Under the pieces are notes generated by a model. That model searched no databases, had not been told where the DNA came from, and saw only the letters and a program-made list of their open reading frames with translations. The translations under genes were made by a program, and so were the position numbers. A stretch of 64,000 nucleotides of DNA from CAYGAG01 sp964347765 (GTDB lineage: Archaea > Thermoproteota > Bathyarchaeia > Bathyarchaeales > Bathycorpusculaceae): contig CAYGAG010000006.1 in the NCBI GenBank assembly GCA_964347765.1, positions 15,469 to 79,468 on the forward strand, in the 5' to 3' direction. This document shows positions 17,907 to 27,850 of the stretch, one piece after another. How positions within the stretch are numbered: position 1 is the first letter of the stretch; every line of letters starts with the position of its first letter.

Positions 17907-18779
17907 ATGAAGGAGAGAAACGTTGATCAGATAGGCAGAGCCTTGACCGAGTCTAGCGAAGACCTAACCATTGTTCTCAAGTCAATAGCAAATAAATCGA
18001 GGCTTCAGCTGCTTGCCGCCCTGCAGAAAGGAAAATGCACTTTTAGCGAACTCCAAGAAACGTCAAATCTAGGTAAAACAGCATTGGCACATCATCTAGG
18101 GATACTTGTAGAAGCGGGTGTTCTGAATCATCCCAAGCGGGCTCACTATGAGCTGAGTGTCGATGGCGTCAAACTCTTGAATGCTGTGTGCACCACATAC
18201 GCCAGTTCTAGAAGGAGACGAGAACTTGAATCAACGAGACGAGCAGAATACATCCAAAAAGTACACATCAAGCGGAGGGAAAAAATCGTGAAAGAATTGA
18301 ATGTTAGAATCGTCAAGCTCGAACCGATGCGAGTAGCCAGTGTTCGCGCCATAAGCAAGACACCCGAACGTGACGCATGGGCACAAATGCGTGCATGGGC
18401 CGAACCAAAGGGTCTGCTAGAAAACATCGAACAACACCCAGTCTTTGGTTTCAACAGCCCGGATCCTTCACCCGGTAACAAGGAATACGGCTATGAGTTC
18501 TGGATACGCGTTGGACCCAAGGAAATGCCTGAAGGGAACATAAAAATCAAAGAGTTCAAAGGCGGACTATACGCTGTCACAACATGCAAGTTGAAAGAAG
18601 AACTGGAATCAGAATTCTTCAGGAAAGAAGGCTACCTTGAATCATGGAAGAAGATTTCAGACTGGGTCAAATCCAGCAAATACAATTTCGGCCAACATCA
18701 ATGTCTGGAAAAAGCCCATGATCCAGGCGCTTCCGACGAAGAACTGATCTTGGATCTGTACTGCTCAATCACCCAGTAG
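17907..18779 (+). CDS. ArsR-type HTH regulator with GyrI-like effector domain
   Basis: 290 residues. Residues ~20-95 form an ArsR-type winged helix (LKSIANKSRLQLLAALQKG, recognition helix TSNLGKTALAHHLGIL). After a charged linker, residues ~130-290 look like the GyrI-like/AraC effector-binding domain (VRIVKLEPMRVASVRAIS, EYGYEFWIRVG, GGLYAVTTCK). In such proteins a small ligand or drug bound by GyrI-like domain alters DNA binding. The HTH-GyrI fusion in this order is less usual than MerR or AraC fusions. Target genes are unknown. A strong hairpin follows its stop codon by 85 bases. Confidence 0.8.
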   Translation: MKERNVDQIGRALTESSEDLTIVLKSIANKSRLQLLAALQKGKCTFSELQETSNLGKTALAHHLGILVEAGVLNHPKRAHYELSVDGVKLLNAVCTTYASSRRRRELESTRRAEYIQKVHIKRREKIVKELNVRIVKLEPMRVASVRAISKTPERDAWAQMRAWAEPKGLLENIEQHPVFGFNSPDPSPGNKEYGYEFWIRVGPKEMPEGNIKIKEFKGGLYAVTTCKLKEELESEFFRKEGYLESWKKISDWVKSSKYNFGQHQCLEKAHDPGASDEELILDLYCSITQ

Positions 18780-18863
18780 AAGAGCCAAGAGCACAAGAAG
18801 CTGTGTGTAGACAGTAGCTTCCAACCATAGAGCAGGCAAATCACTCTTCAGTTGGAGTAGTGA

Positions 18864-18897
18864 ACGCGCGCCTGTTGACGTCCAGTCAGGCGCGCGT
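18864..18897. terminator. 11-bp perfect GC-rich hairpin between convergent genes
   Basis: ACGCGCGCCTG (18864-18874) and its exact complement CAGGCGCGCGT (18887-18897), followed by CTTTCTTGTTTT. It sits between the stop codons of two convergent genes (18779 and 18919) and suits a terminator for the + strand. Archaeal termination relies mostly on U-tracts, so the hairpin could have another role. Confidence 0.5.
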
Positions 18898-18918
18898 CTT
18901 TCTTGTTTTCCATGAAAA

Positions 18919-19596
18919 TTAATACTTAGGTCTCAATTTCCCGTCTTGGATTTCATATGTTACATCTGCCACACTAGCTATTTCTTCGTCGTGTGTAGCC
19001 AAGATTATCGTCTTCTGTTGACTGTTTTTTATCCCATTGAGCAGACTGACTATTTCTTCAGCAGTGTTGGAGTCAAGCTCGCCTGTTGGTTCATCTGCGA
19101 TTATCATCTCAGGATCGTTTGCAACTGCTCTTGCTATGGCTACGCGTTGCATCTCCCCTACACTTAGCTCCTTTGGTCTATGGTGGAGTCTATTGCCTAA
19201 ACCAACAGTCTCCAGGAGCTTTGAAGCCTTTTCTCTTTGTTCTTCCTGTGATCTGCCACATAGAGCGAGGGGCAATTCCACATTTTCTATAGCATTAAGC
19301 GTTGGCAGTAAATTGAACGTCTGAAAAACAAAGCCAATACGCAAAAGACGAGCTTTTCTTCGCTGGCTCCATGATAACAATGAAGCATCTAAACCATCAA
19401 CCAAGATTTTTCCAGAGGTTGGGTAATCATTCAAACCGATAAGGTTTAGCAATGTGGATTTGCCTGAACCTGATGGTCCAAATATCGCGACAAATTCCGC
19501 TTCATCTATCTGCATATCGACCTTGTTGACCGCGAATATCTGCGAGGGACCTACCCGGTATACTCGTGTCAGATTCAATGTCTCGATTTTCATCAA
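18919..19596 (-). CDS. ABC transporter ATP-binding protein (MacB/LolD type)
   Basis: 225 residues. Walker A GPSGSGKST, Q-loop VFQTFNLLP, signature LSVGEMQRVAIARA, Walker B MIIADEPTGELD, and H-loop ATHDEE are all present. The close fit to LolD/MacB ATPases and the neighbouring FtsX-like permease make it a mechanotransmission-type exporter. Its start overlaps the permease stop by four bases (ATGA), so the two are translated together. The pair is divergent from a large surface protein. Confidence 0.93.
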   Translation of the reverse strand: MMKIETLNLTRVYRVGPSQIFAVNKVDMQIDEAEFVAIFGPSGSGKSTLLNLIGLNDYPTSGKILVDGLDASLLSWSQRRKARLLRIGFVFQTFNLLPTLNAIENVELPLALCGRSQEEQREKASKLLETVGLGNRLHHRPKELSVGEMQRVAIARAVANDPEMIIADEPTGELDSNTAEEIVSLLNGIKNSQQKTIILATHDEEIASVADVTYEIQDGKLRPKY

Positions 19597-20789
19597 TACT
19601 CAGCCTTCAGAACTTCAGATAAACGCATCTTTGCGGCATTCATCGCTGGTACTATTCCTCCCACGCAACAGACAGTAATAATACTCGCTGATACCTCCAA
19701 CATGTAGAGAGGCGGAACAATCTCTGAGATGCTTGGGAAGAACTGCGCGAGTGGGATATTTGTGTAGAGGCTTGCCAAGGCAAGGGCTGCCAGAGACCCA
19801 AAGATTATGCCTAGAACACTGCCTAGGATTCCAATCAGAGATGCTTCTAGAATGACGATGCGAACGACATAACTTAAAGGTGCGCCAATGGCGTCTAGGG
19901 TTGCAAAGTCTCGTCGTCTTTCGGAAACACTCATCAGATTGACAGTCATGACGAGTATCAGGCTCAGCAGCAGAATTACGGTTTGTATGCCGAGATTCCA
20001 AGTTTCAACTTGAGCCAGAACTGGCTGAATCATATCATTCCTTTCATCTTCGGTTAAAGCATCGACATATTCAAGCTCAGGTTCTTCTTCAATACAATCT
20101 GATAATTCTTCTTGCGTGCATCCCGGGATCGGATTTGCTAAAACTATGTTGACGCTGTTCGGGTAGTTGTATATCTTCTGTGTCAGTCGAAGCGGCATTA
20201 CAATGCAACGATTCAGCAAAGCCATTTTTGTGTCTAATACCCCAGTTATTCTCACTTCGTGACCATTGACCCTTATTTCTGCTCCTACAGTCCAATTGTA
20301 TTGGTCTGCCAGAGAGGCGCCGACAACGGCTTCAGCAATGTCTTCGTGTTCTGGAAAATGTCCAACCGCTCCTTTTAGGGAGGTGGTCCCAAGTATCAAC
20401 CTCCAATCTTCAACCAGGATTCCCATGCTGAAATTTACTGGTACTGGCTGTATTATTCCGCCGACTCCAATAGGTGTGACGAAAAGGATTGGAACTGTCT
20501 TCTGTACGCTTGTGATATTTTGTAGTAGTCTCTCGGTACGGTTTTGCGGGAGCATGCCTCCTCCTATCGGAATCGCTTGAATTACAATGGCGCCCTTACT
20601 GACAACCATGATTTGCCCGTCGAAAAGCAGATTCGTTTCTTTGATGACCCTTGTGTATCGCATCGTTGTGGCGCCGAGGGCTACGATACAAGTTGTTGCT
20701 AATGCTACTCCAAAAATGCAAAGTGTCGTCCTGATTTTCCTTCTGGTCAGGTTGCGGAAGCAAAAAGTCAACAGCCTCATATTAGACAT
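19593..20789 (-). CDS. ABC transporter permease (MacB/FtsX type)
   Basis: 398 residues: an N-terminal membrane segment after LTRRKIRTTLCIFGVALATT, a large extracytoplasmic domain (~45-265) and three C-terminal membrane helices with the FtsX hallmark RRRDFATLDAIGAP. These permeases do not form a channel but push substrates outside the membrane. First gene of a two-gene operon with the ATPase. Only about 70 bases separate its start from that of the 1285-residue protein on the other strand, so shared control is plausible. Confidence 0.9.
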   Translation of the reverse strand: MSNMRLLTFCFRNLTRRKIRTTLCIFGVALATTCIVALGATTMRYTRVIKETNLLFDGQIMVVSKGAIVIQAIPIGGGMLPQNRTERLLQNITSVQKTVPILFVTPIGVGGIIQPVPVNFSMGILVEDWRLILGTTSLKGAVGHFPEHEDIAEAVVGASLADQYNWTVGAEIRVNGHEVRITGVLDTKMALLNRCIVMPLRLTQKIYNYPNSVNIVLANPIPGCTQEELSDCIEEEPELEYVDALTEDERNDMIQPVLAQVETWNLGIQTVILLLSLILVMTVNLMSVSERRRDFATLDAIGAPLSYVVRIVILEASLIGILGSVLGIIFGSLAALALASLYTNIPLAQFFPSISEIVPPLYMLEVSASIITVCCVGGIVPAMNAAKMRLSEVLKAEY

Positions 20790-20814
20790 CTCTAAGGCGA
20801 GCTTCTATCTTAAA

Positions 20815-20860
20815 AACTATTTATAAAACATTCACTAAATGTGCATCTTTGGTGGCACTT
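20815..20860 (+). promoter_or_regulatory. TATA box and RBS of the giant surface protein gene
   Basis: TTTATAAAAC at about 20820-20829 is a TATA box for the + strand, and GGTGG at 20851-20855 lies just before tandem ATG codons at 20861 and 20864. These decide the start; an upstream TTG at 20849 is unlikely. Confidence 0.5.
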
Positions 20861-23800
20861 ATGATGAAAAAAGGATTAGCCATATCAATAACCGCGATGG
20901 TATTTCTATCAGCTTTTGCGTCATTATCCTCTGATCTACCTGTATTTGCACAATCTGCGATGTTGACTGGTACAATTTATGACTATGGATTAGACGTAGA
21001 TATGGATGGTCTCTTCAACTTTCTGGTGGTTGAAGTTGAACTTGAGATCGCTGAAGCTGGCAACTATACTGTTGGAGTTGAAGGATTAAGGGATGAATAT
21101 GGCGCGTCCGTGAAATTCTATAGAGAAAATGAAACCTTTCTGGACGCAGGAATTCGAAATGCTACAGTAGCATTGAATGGAATAGTTATTCACGCTTCGG
21201 AGACAAATCCAAGATATGCCATCGGCGTATCTCTTTCATACTGGAAAGGCGATTCGCATTTCATGGAAATGATTCCTGAGACTGCGTTGTCCAAAATGTA
21301 CAACTACACATCATTCGATATTGGCGCAACTTTGACAGGTACAATCTTCGATAAGGGCGTTGACACAGATGGCAATAATCTTTTCAACTTTCTGCAAATA
21401 TCCGTGGAAATCAACGTAACAGACCCTGAAACCTACGAAATCTATGTCTCTGGACTTGAGGACGGAGTCTTTGTGAGTGCTTACAATTACTCAAAAGACT
21501 ATCTCTCTTCTGGCATCCAGTTTCTAAATGTTTCACTAAATGGAGGCATAATATATGCCTCAAAGGCAAACATCTCAAGAGTCAGTTATGTAGGTCTCAG
21601 CCTCTTCGACAAATATATCCCATATCCTATCGACAGCCAACAATACCTTCCGCTGAATAGAACATACGAGCACAATGAGTTTGAATCTCTCGCTTTCTTC
21701 ACAGGTAGAATATTGGATGAAGGAATCGATGAAGACGGTGACCCTCTGTTTGACTATTTGCAGATCAGTGTGGAAATCAACGTAACCGATCCAGGATACT
21801 ATAGAGTTGAAGTCATAAGCCTGCTCAACAACGGAACTATCTTCCTCGATATCCCCAGCGTAGCCAGAGAGTTTGAGATAGGCGTGCACTTGGTGAATTT
21901 CACTGTTTACGGCCCAAGAATCTACGCAGCACGAATAGACCCGTCGCAAATAGAATCAGTAAGACTCTATCGCTATCTAGATTTGGACATGATACTCCTG
22001 GAGGACGTGTACAGAGCGCCCTTACCTATACCCTATCACTACTACGAATTTGAGTCTCATGCTCTTCTGACAGGCAGAGTGTACGATGAGGGTGTTGACA
22101 CAGATTTCGACCAACTCTTCGACTACTTGGAAGTAGGCATAGAAGTCAATATCACTGAAGCTGGAACCTATCAAGTTTCAGTCGAGGGGCTTGAAGGAGA
22201 AGAACATAACAGCAACAGAAGTCGCTATATTTCTTATGACGGTGAACCTATCATGGAATTCTTGGACTTGGGCGTTCACACAATCAACTTCACATTTCCA
22301 GGCTCCAAGATCGCGTATTATCACATCGATCCTATGTCCGCGACACACATATATCTGCGAGAAGAGGACGGTCTCCAGTTAGGTCATATGGAGAATGCCG
22401 CACTGTCCAGGAGATACAATTGCACTGAATTTAATTCACCCTTAAATGATATGCAGATTCAACTCACTGTGTACCCGGATGCTACCTTGACAATCAATGG
22501 ATCAACCATTCTCACACGGGCCTATCCTCCGTTTCATGACGAACCTTTAATGAACAGCACCTTGAGCTTCTCAACCAATGGAGACACAACGACAGGTTCA
22601 GCTAACGGCACGATTATACTTCCTAGGCATTCATCGGATCAGTTTCCGTTCAATTCTACTAGTATGAGCTTCATCTCTGAATACTACGACAGTGTGCTTA
22701 ACGCTCAACTCGACCTCACAGTCATGATGCCTTCAAGTGCAAACAACACATATCCACTTAACTCATCTGACTTTTCATTGAGCACAACGTACTCTGACGG
22801 GATGTTTGACGCCCATCTCTGGGGGGAGACTGAACTGCCCTCCTTGTATACTTCCCAACTACCCTTCAACGTAACAGATGTCACAGTGCTTGCAGACTAC
22901 AAAAACAAAGGAATAAGCGGAAACATAACTTTCCACGCAGTTTCAGGCTTTCCTCTAAGCGATGTCGTTGTATTCTTCAAAGGAAACAATACAGAGATCT
23001 CATTCACGGGTTCCATCAATGTCATATATGGCAACTACTTCGGCACAGAAATTAATGCAACAACTTTGGAGGGAATGCTTGCACAATTGAACAGCACACT
23101 TCCAGGACAAGGAGAACACTCAGTATACAATATGACTGGCGGCCTCATTGAATGCACCGATCTTAACACAACCAAAATGCCGACAGGCGAGCCTGAAACG
23201 GGAGCAAGAATCGACTACAACGCGACCCTATCTGGGAACTTCACACAACTGCTGACACAATATCTGGCTAACATGCTTTCCGGATCGGAACCTTCAGAAG
23301 AGGCCCTTTCAGCGCTCTACGCTGCCCTCGACGCAACTCTCTCCTCGATTGATCACGCATCTCTGGTGTCAAACTACTATTACGGATCAAAACTGTCTTC
23401 TCTTGATTTAACCCTAAGCTGCAATGTAAAATCTCTCTGGAACAAAGCACTGCAGATAGTTCCTCCGACATTGCCTGCTGAATTGCGAAGTCAATATGAA
23501 GCATGGTTAAAAATTGCCAATGTGACAGCCTATGCTGTTAAAAGTGCAAGTATTAGCACCGGCTATTCCAATGCTGATCAGAGACTGGACCTACATGCAT
23601 CGCTAATAGCGAACATCACTCAGCTGAAAAATCAGATCATTCCCATTCTGCCAGATGCTGTGTCTCCCGAATTCAGAGATCTTATTGAATCATGCACAAA
23701 CACAACACACTGCACTTTGAAGTCGCTTAATACAACATGCAACTATCTCAAAGGAGTTACGGACTTCAACGCTGAATGGCTCTTGAAGGGAGATCTGAAG

Positions 23801-24718
23801 ACTGAACTCAATAGGATCAAGCATTGCTACATACGTTACCTGAACCTAACCTCCCCCTACGCAATCGATTGGCAAATACGGATACTCAACGCATCTGAGA
23901 TAGACATAAGCAACTTCAAGGCAGAGATTCGACAAGGCCGGGACTGGCTCATTCTTGGATTCGAAGGACTAAGCATGTATCATACAACAGACGAGGTAGA
24001 TCCCATAAGGTTCAGGCTATATAGCCTCCTCAATATGTCCACAGACCCGTCCGAATCTCCAAGAGAATTCGAGAAACTTAAGATTATCCTAACCAGCGGT
24101 TCCAACGCGACGCATACAATACTTCTCCACGCTCCCAGAGACGTATCAAATCCAGATATGACATCACTAGACTACAAAACAATGATGTGGGAAAACATAA
24201 CAATGAGCAGCATCAAAGACATGATCTTCAAAATAGCCTATCAAGGGATCATACCTTATCTAGAAAGAACCTACTATGTTCCAATATTCACCAACTCATC
24301 AGTCAGCAACTTCGGTTTTGATCCAGACATTAAACAGATAAGTTTCAATGTCACAGGCACAGTAGGAATGGGATTCTGCAACATCACAATCCCAAGAGCA
24401 CTACTCTACGCTGAGCCTGAATGGACCGTAAAGATCGATGGGGTCCCCCTGACATCAGAAGAATTCAGCGTGGCAGAAAACGCTGAATACGTCTTTATAT
24501 ACCTGAACTATTCGCACTCTAGCCACTTGATCGAAATAGAAGGAACATGGATCGTAACCGAATTCAATCCCAACATCACCACACTGCTACTGATTGCGCT
24601 GAGCCTACTAGTGGCAATATTCATCTTGACACAAAGAAAGAAACTAGTTGAACTGAAGACGAAGTATCAACACACAATAAAGACTCTCATGCAAAAGCAC
24701 AACCAACCTGAAATATAG
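20861..24718 (+). CDS. Giant surface protein with four tandem N-terminal repeats and C-terminal anchor
   Basis: 1285 residues. An N-terminal signal peptide ends near VFAQS. Four repeats of ~120 residues follow, starting near residues 35, 155, 278 and 401. Each opens with [LF]TG-I-D-G-D-D---LF-[FY]L, in which the Asp-rich loop resembles a calcium site, then V-VEINVT---Y-V, a jelly-roll or Ig-like pattern. The middle and C-terminal regions are rich in Asn-x-Ser/Thr sequons and beta strands. A hydrophobic helix near the end (TTLLLIALSLLVAIFIL) plus a basic tail anchors it in the membrane. It is divergent from a MacB-type exporter. It may be an S-layer-associated or adhesion protein; no enzyme motif is visible. 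Confidence 0.75.
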   Translation: MMKKGLAISITAMVFLSAFASLSSDLPVFAQSAMLTGTIYDYGLDVDMDGLFNFLVVEVELEIAEAGNYTVGVEGLRDEYGASVKFYRENETFLDAGIRNATVALNGIVIHASETNPRYAIGVSLSYWKGDSHFMEMIPETALSKMYNYTSFDIGATLTGTIFDKGVDTDGNNLFNFLQISVEINVTDPETYEIYVSGLEDGVFVSAYNYSKDYLSSGIQFLNVSLNGGIIYASKANISRVSYVGLSLFDKYIPYPIDSQQYLPLNRTYEHNEFESLAFFTGRILDEGIDEDGDPLFDYLQISVEINVTDPGYYRVEVISLLNNGTIFLDIPSVAREFEIGVHLVNFTVYGPRIYAARIDPSQIESVRLYRYLDLDMILLEDVYRAPLPIPYHYYEFESHALLTGRVYDEGVDTDFDQLFDYLEVGIEVNITEAGTYQVSVEGLEGEEHNSNRSRYISYDGEPIMEFLDLGVHTINFTFPGSKIAYYHIDPMSATHIYLREEDGLQLGHMENAALSRRYNCTEFNSPLNDMQIQLTVYPDATLTINGSTILTRAYPPFHDEPLMNSTLSFSTNGDTTTGSANGTIILPRHSSDQFPFNSTSMSFISEYYDSVLNAQLDLTVMMPSSANNTYPLNSSDFSLSTTYSDGMFDAHLWGETELPSLYTSQLPFNVTDVTVLADYKNKGISGNITFHAVSGFPLSDVVVFFKGNNTEISFTGSINVIYGNYFGTEINATTLEGMLAQLNSTLPGQGEHSVYNMTGGLIECTDLNTTKMPTGEPETGARIDYNATLSGNFTQLLTQYLANMLSGSEPSEEALSALYAALDATLSSIDHASLVSNYYYGSKLSSLDLTLSCNVKSLWNKALQIVPPTLPAELRSQYEAWLKIANVTAYAVKSASISTGYSNADQRLDLHASLIANITQLKNQIIPILPDAVSPEFRDLIESCTNTTHCTLKSLNTTCNYLKGVTDFNAEWLLKGDLKTELNRIKHCYIRYLNLTSPYAIDWQIRILNASEIDISNFKAEIRQGRDWLILGFEGLSMYHTTDEVDPIRFRLYSLLNMSTDPSESPREFEKLKIILTSGSNATHTILLHAPRDVSNPDMTSLDYKTMMWENITMSSIKDMIFKIAYQGIIPYLERTYYVPIFTNSSVSNFGFDPDIKQISFNVTGTVGMGFCNITIPRALLYAEPEWTVKIDGVPLTSEEFSVAENAEYVFIYLNYSHSSHLIEIEGTWIVTEFNPNITTLLLIALSLLVAIFILTQRKKLVELKTKYQHTIKTLMQKHNQPEI

Positions 24719-25001
24719 TTTCCCTTTTTTACTGAGACGTTATATTAGTAGTCAAGAATGTGATCTACCGCCAGAAGAGTCTGTTTTTCTCTGAACTAAG
24801 AGAATACCACTCAGCCACTAACACCTTCCCATAATAATTGGAATATATAGGATAAACAATCAAGATTTGTTGTAATCAATCATTATCCTAGTGTCAAGTA
24901 ACTCTTCAAAAGTGCTACTCATATCGCTGTTTCCTTCCCCTTCTTTCTTGCGATTTTGTTTTGATAGGCTAATTCATCTAATCTATCGCTTAGGTGATAA
25001 A

Positions 25002-25565
25002 ATGTTAGATATACCTTCCATCAGATTAGATATAGAGGGGATTTCTACGTCTTTTCGGATTGTAAATGCCAAGAAGCATCCTTTAGACAAGAAAGCAATT
25101 CGAGCACTTGCAGAAATCGAAACTCATGCTAAGGTTAGGGAGTGGGATGTTGATATTCATACAGAAGACCCAAATGAAATGAACGTGTTGTTCAAAGAAT
25201 TCTTTGAGAGGCTTTCCGATGACAAGAATCAACTTTTTCTTTGTGGGAAACTGGATGATGAAGTTGTTGGTTTTTTAGGGATTCATCGCAAGAGTAAACG
25301 GATGACACATATTGGTGTTGTAGGCGTAATAGTGCATCCAGACTACTGGAGAAGAGGTCTTGGAACAAAATTACTGAAAGCAGGAATTGAACTTGCCAGA
25401 AATGAAGGTTTCATTAGACTGGAAGCAGACACACTTGCCAAAAATAGAGCCATGATAAAACTTGCAGAGAAGTCTGGCTTCCAGCTTGAGGGTATAAGAA
25501 AAATGAGGTTTGATATGAACGGAGAATACGAAGATGAAGCATTGCTTGCATTACTTCTTGAGTGA
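25002..25565 (+). CDS. GNAT-family N-acetyltransferase
   Basis: 187 residues from the ATG at 25002, preceded by AGGTGA; an upstream TTG at 24891 gives a cysteine-rich head with no family match. The GNAT core has GVVGVIVHPDYWRRGLGTKLL (motif A with the acetyl-CoA loop RRGLGT) and a later AEKSGFQLEG (motif B). It resembles ribosomal-protein or aminoglycoside-type acetyltransferases. Acceptor unknown. Confidence 0.85.
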   Translation: MLDIPSIRLDIEGISTSFRIVNAKKHPLDKKAIRALAEIETHAKVREWDVDIHTEDPNEMNVLFKEFFERLSDDKNQLFLCGKLDDEVVGFLGIHRKSKRMTHIGVVGVIVHPDYWRRGLGTKLLKAGIELARNEGFIRLEADTLAKNRAMIKLAEKSGFQLEGIRKMRFDMNGEYEDEALLALLLE

Positions 25566-25767
25566 AATGAACAAAAGAGAACAAACATTACAAGCACAAC
25601 GATAGACCTTTCTTCCTATTATTATGTAGCCTGTCTTCTTTTTTGTGTATGTCTATCGTAATAATCTGTAATGCAGAATTGAAGGTCTATAAAAGTCTTC
25701 GGATGATTCCGATGTTGTTGAAAGATTTAATTGTGCACCGGAAATACTTGGTTCTGGTGTTTCACTA

Positions 25768-26787
25768 ATGGAAATCAGAGAACTGGTAAGGGCGATGCCT
25801 AAAGTTGAACAGCATGTCCATATTGTTGGTTCTCTAAGACCCGAGACGTTGCTCTGGCTTGCAGAACAGTCGGGAATCAACCTTCCTTTCAAGGCTGTAG
25901 AAGAAGTCCAACGCTTTTTTCAGTATCGCGACTTTTCACACTTTATCTCCGTCTACAGCGTTGTTGTAGATTGCATCACAGAAGAGGATCAATTTGAACG
26001 CATCACTTATGAAATGCTTGAGGGTGATGCAAGCTGTAATGTCCGCTATGTCGAGGCGAGTTTCTCTGCCCCAGACCATGTTTTCAAAGGTCTTGAATAC
26101 GGGCGTATGCTTGACGCCATAAACAGAGGCATATCTCGTGCTAGACGCGACTTTGGCATCCAGTGTGAACTAAGAATAGATCTGGTCAGAAATTATGGAC
26201 CTGAAGTTGGAATGGAAGTGCTGGATTGGATAGAAAGTAAGGGTGATAATATCATCTCTATTGACATAGGGGGTAGTGAGCAGAAATTTCCTCCCAGACC
26301 CTTCGAGCCCGTCTATCTTAGGGCGAAGAAGATGGGGCTTCACCTAGTTGCCCATGCGGGAGAGGCTGCTGGACCCGAAAGCATATGGGATGCAGTGAGG
26401 TATCTAAAGGTCGAGCACATAGGTCATGGGGTTGCTGCATTGGGCGACAGCAGGTTAATGGATTATCTTGTCGAACAGGAAATTGTTCTTGAGATGTGTC
26501 CTACAAGCAACGTGAAGACAGGCGCCGTTCCGTCTATTGAAGCACACCCTATAAGGGCCTTCTTGGAACGAGGTCTAACGGTCACTGTGAGTACTGATGA
26601 CCCATCCATGTTCAGTACTGATATGAATAATGAGTATGTTCAACTCCACAAGGTTCTGAACTTCTCGGTTGAGGAGCTCTTCAAGCTGAGCCTGAATGCT
26701 GTTGATTCACTATTCCTACCACAGAAACAGAGAATCGGCTTAAAGGAATCCTTCATGAAGGAGTATCAGTGCCTTATGGATGAATAG
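25768..26787 (+). CDS. Adenosine deaminase-like metal-dependent hydrolase
   Basis: 339 residues with the TIM-barrel deaminase layout. Metal and catalytic residues are present: H16 and H18 (QHVHIVG), HAGE (His and Glu), GHG and STDDP (metal Asp). The usual family start is ELHLHLDG; here it is EQHVHIVG, so the substrate may not be adenosine. Related enzymes deaminate AMP, adenine or modified nucleosides. The stop overlaps by 14 bases the convergent GNAT gene. Confidence 0.82.
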   Translation: MEIRELVRAMPKVEQHVHIVGSLRPETLLWLAEQSGINLPFKAVEEVQRFFQYRDFSHFISVYSVVVDCITEEDQFERITYEMLEGDASCNVRYVEASFSAPDHVFKGLEYGRMLDAINRGISRARRDFGIQCELRIDLVRNYGPEVGMEVLDWIESKGDNIISIDIGGSEQKFPPRPFEPVYLRAKKMGLHLVAHAGEAAGPESIWDAVRYLKVEHIGHGVAALGDSRLMDYLVEQEIVLEMCPTSNVKTGAVPSIEAHPIRAFLERGLTVTVSTDDPSMFSTDMNNEYVQLHKVLNFSVEELFKLSLNAVDSLFLPQKQRIGLKESFMKEYQCLMDE

Positions 26788-27262
26788 AGTCTGTCCCAGT
26801 CAGGCTTTTCTGATAGACTATGTCATCTCCCCAAGGCCTGCTTCTTCTCTCCACCATTCTATAGCGAAGCTTCTGGTAGAAGTTTCTTGCCCAATATGCC
26901 TTCTCATGAACATAAGGAATCGTCAACTTCTTTAATCCCATCTTCTTCGCTTCTGTTTCAATGTGTTCCATCAAACATGTACCGACACCCATTCTTTGCC
27001 GTTCAGGAGTTACATACACCCAACGTATCTGACCCATTTCGTCATGTACGACTCTTAAAGCGGCAACACCTGCAACGCTGGTTCTCTCTTGACAGATGTA
27101 GAATGTCATTTCGTGAAAGTCTTCCAGCAGCTTATCTAATGTCAGGACAGGTTCTTGGAAATACTCGATCGGGATTATCTTCTTGTATGCTTTGTTATTA
27201 CTTCTATTGATAATCTGCAAGATTGTTTCGAGATGTCTGATCTCAGCCTTGCTTACATGCAT
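26774..27262 (-). CDS. GNAT-family N-acetyltransferase
   Basis: 162 residues. Core strand IRWVYVTPERQRMGVGTCLM carries the acetyl-CoA loop RMGVGT, and the C-terminal half has ARNFYQKLRYRMVER, the usual end motif with the catalytic Tyr region. Acceptor unknown. Its 3' end overlaps the adenosine deaminase-like gene, so the two are convergent. Confidence 0.83.
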   Translation of the reverse strand: MHVSKAEIRHLETILQIINRSNNKAYKKIIPIEYFQEPVLTLDKLLEDFHEMTFYICQERTSVAGVAALRVVHDEMGQIRWVYVTPERQRMGVGTCLMEHIETEAKKMGLKKLTIPYVHEKAYWARNFYQKLRYRMVERRSRPWGDDIVYQKSLTGTDSIHP

Positions 27263-27628
27263 AGATCATATTGCCTTTCAGAGTTGAATATATGTATACA
27301 ATGCCGTGGTCACATATGTGGATTAACAATTGGGCTTAAGAAACCCGTGTCTAGATCCATGTTTTTCAGAGGAATCAACGGATCAGCACTGGAAAGCTTC
27401 AATTCCTTCTCAATGATTATAGTCCAGTTTGAGCCAAGACTTGGCTGAACATGTCTTCTCATAATGCGTTTCCCGAACGACTGGTTAGGTCAGTGGAGCC
27501 AACTATGTAGCTATCCACGTGTTGCTTGAGAACTCATTTCGAATATGTCTGTACAGCTTCTGAGGAGTCAGTCTCCTTTAGGAAAAGAAAATAAATCAGC
27601 ACACACAAAATGTCCCTGATTCAGGAAT
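27263..27628. other. 366-base spacer before tRNA-Gly
   Basis: The only open frame of note is on the minus strand at 27310-27462 (50 codons, ending in PIVNPHM). It has no recognised family and no clear SD. AAAAGAAAATAAATC near 27580-27595 is probably the promoter of the tRNA gene. Nothing else is supported. Confidence 0.4.
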
Positions 27629-27703
27629 GCGGCCGTAGTCTAGTTTGGATAAGGACATCAGCCTGCCACGCTGACGACCCGGGTTCAAATCCCGGCGGCC
27701 GCA
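27629..27703 (+). tRNA. tRNA-Gly (GCC), no encoded CCA
   Basis: Acceptor GCGGCCG/CGGCCGC, D-stem GTCT/GGAC, anticodon stem TCAGC/GCTGA with loop CTGCCAC (anticodon GCC), T-stem CCGGG/CCCGG around TTCAAAT, and discriminator A. The next bases are CCT, so CCA must be added. No intron. Confidence 0.97.
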
Positions 27704-27850
27704 CCTACACTGCTTTTTCCAACCTCTGTTAGTTGACTCCTCCCTACAGGCTTCACGACCACCTTCTCGTTCATCGTTAAGTTTGAAAGTGGCTTGATTA
27801 AGCCCCATATAATCTTAGTCTTTGCAATCTTATTCACATCGCACGCGCAT

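Noticed and set aside
27310..27462. 50-codon minus-strand frame
   Set aside because: Sounds protein-like but has no SD and no known family; kept only as a note.
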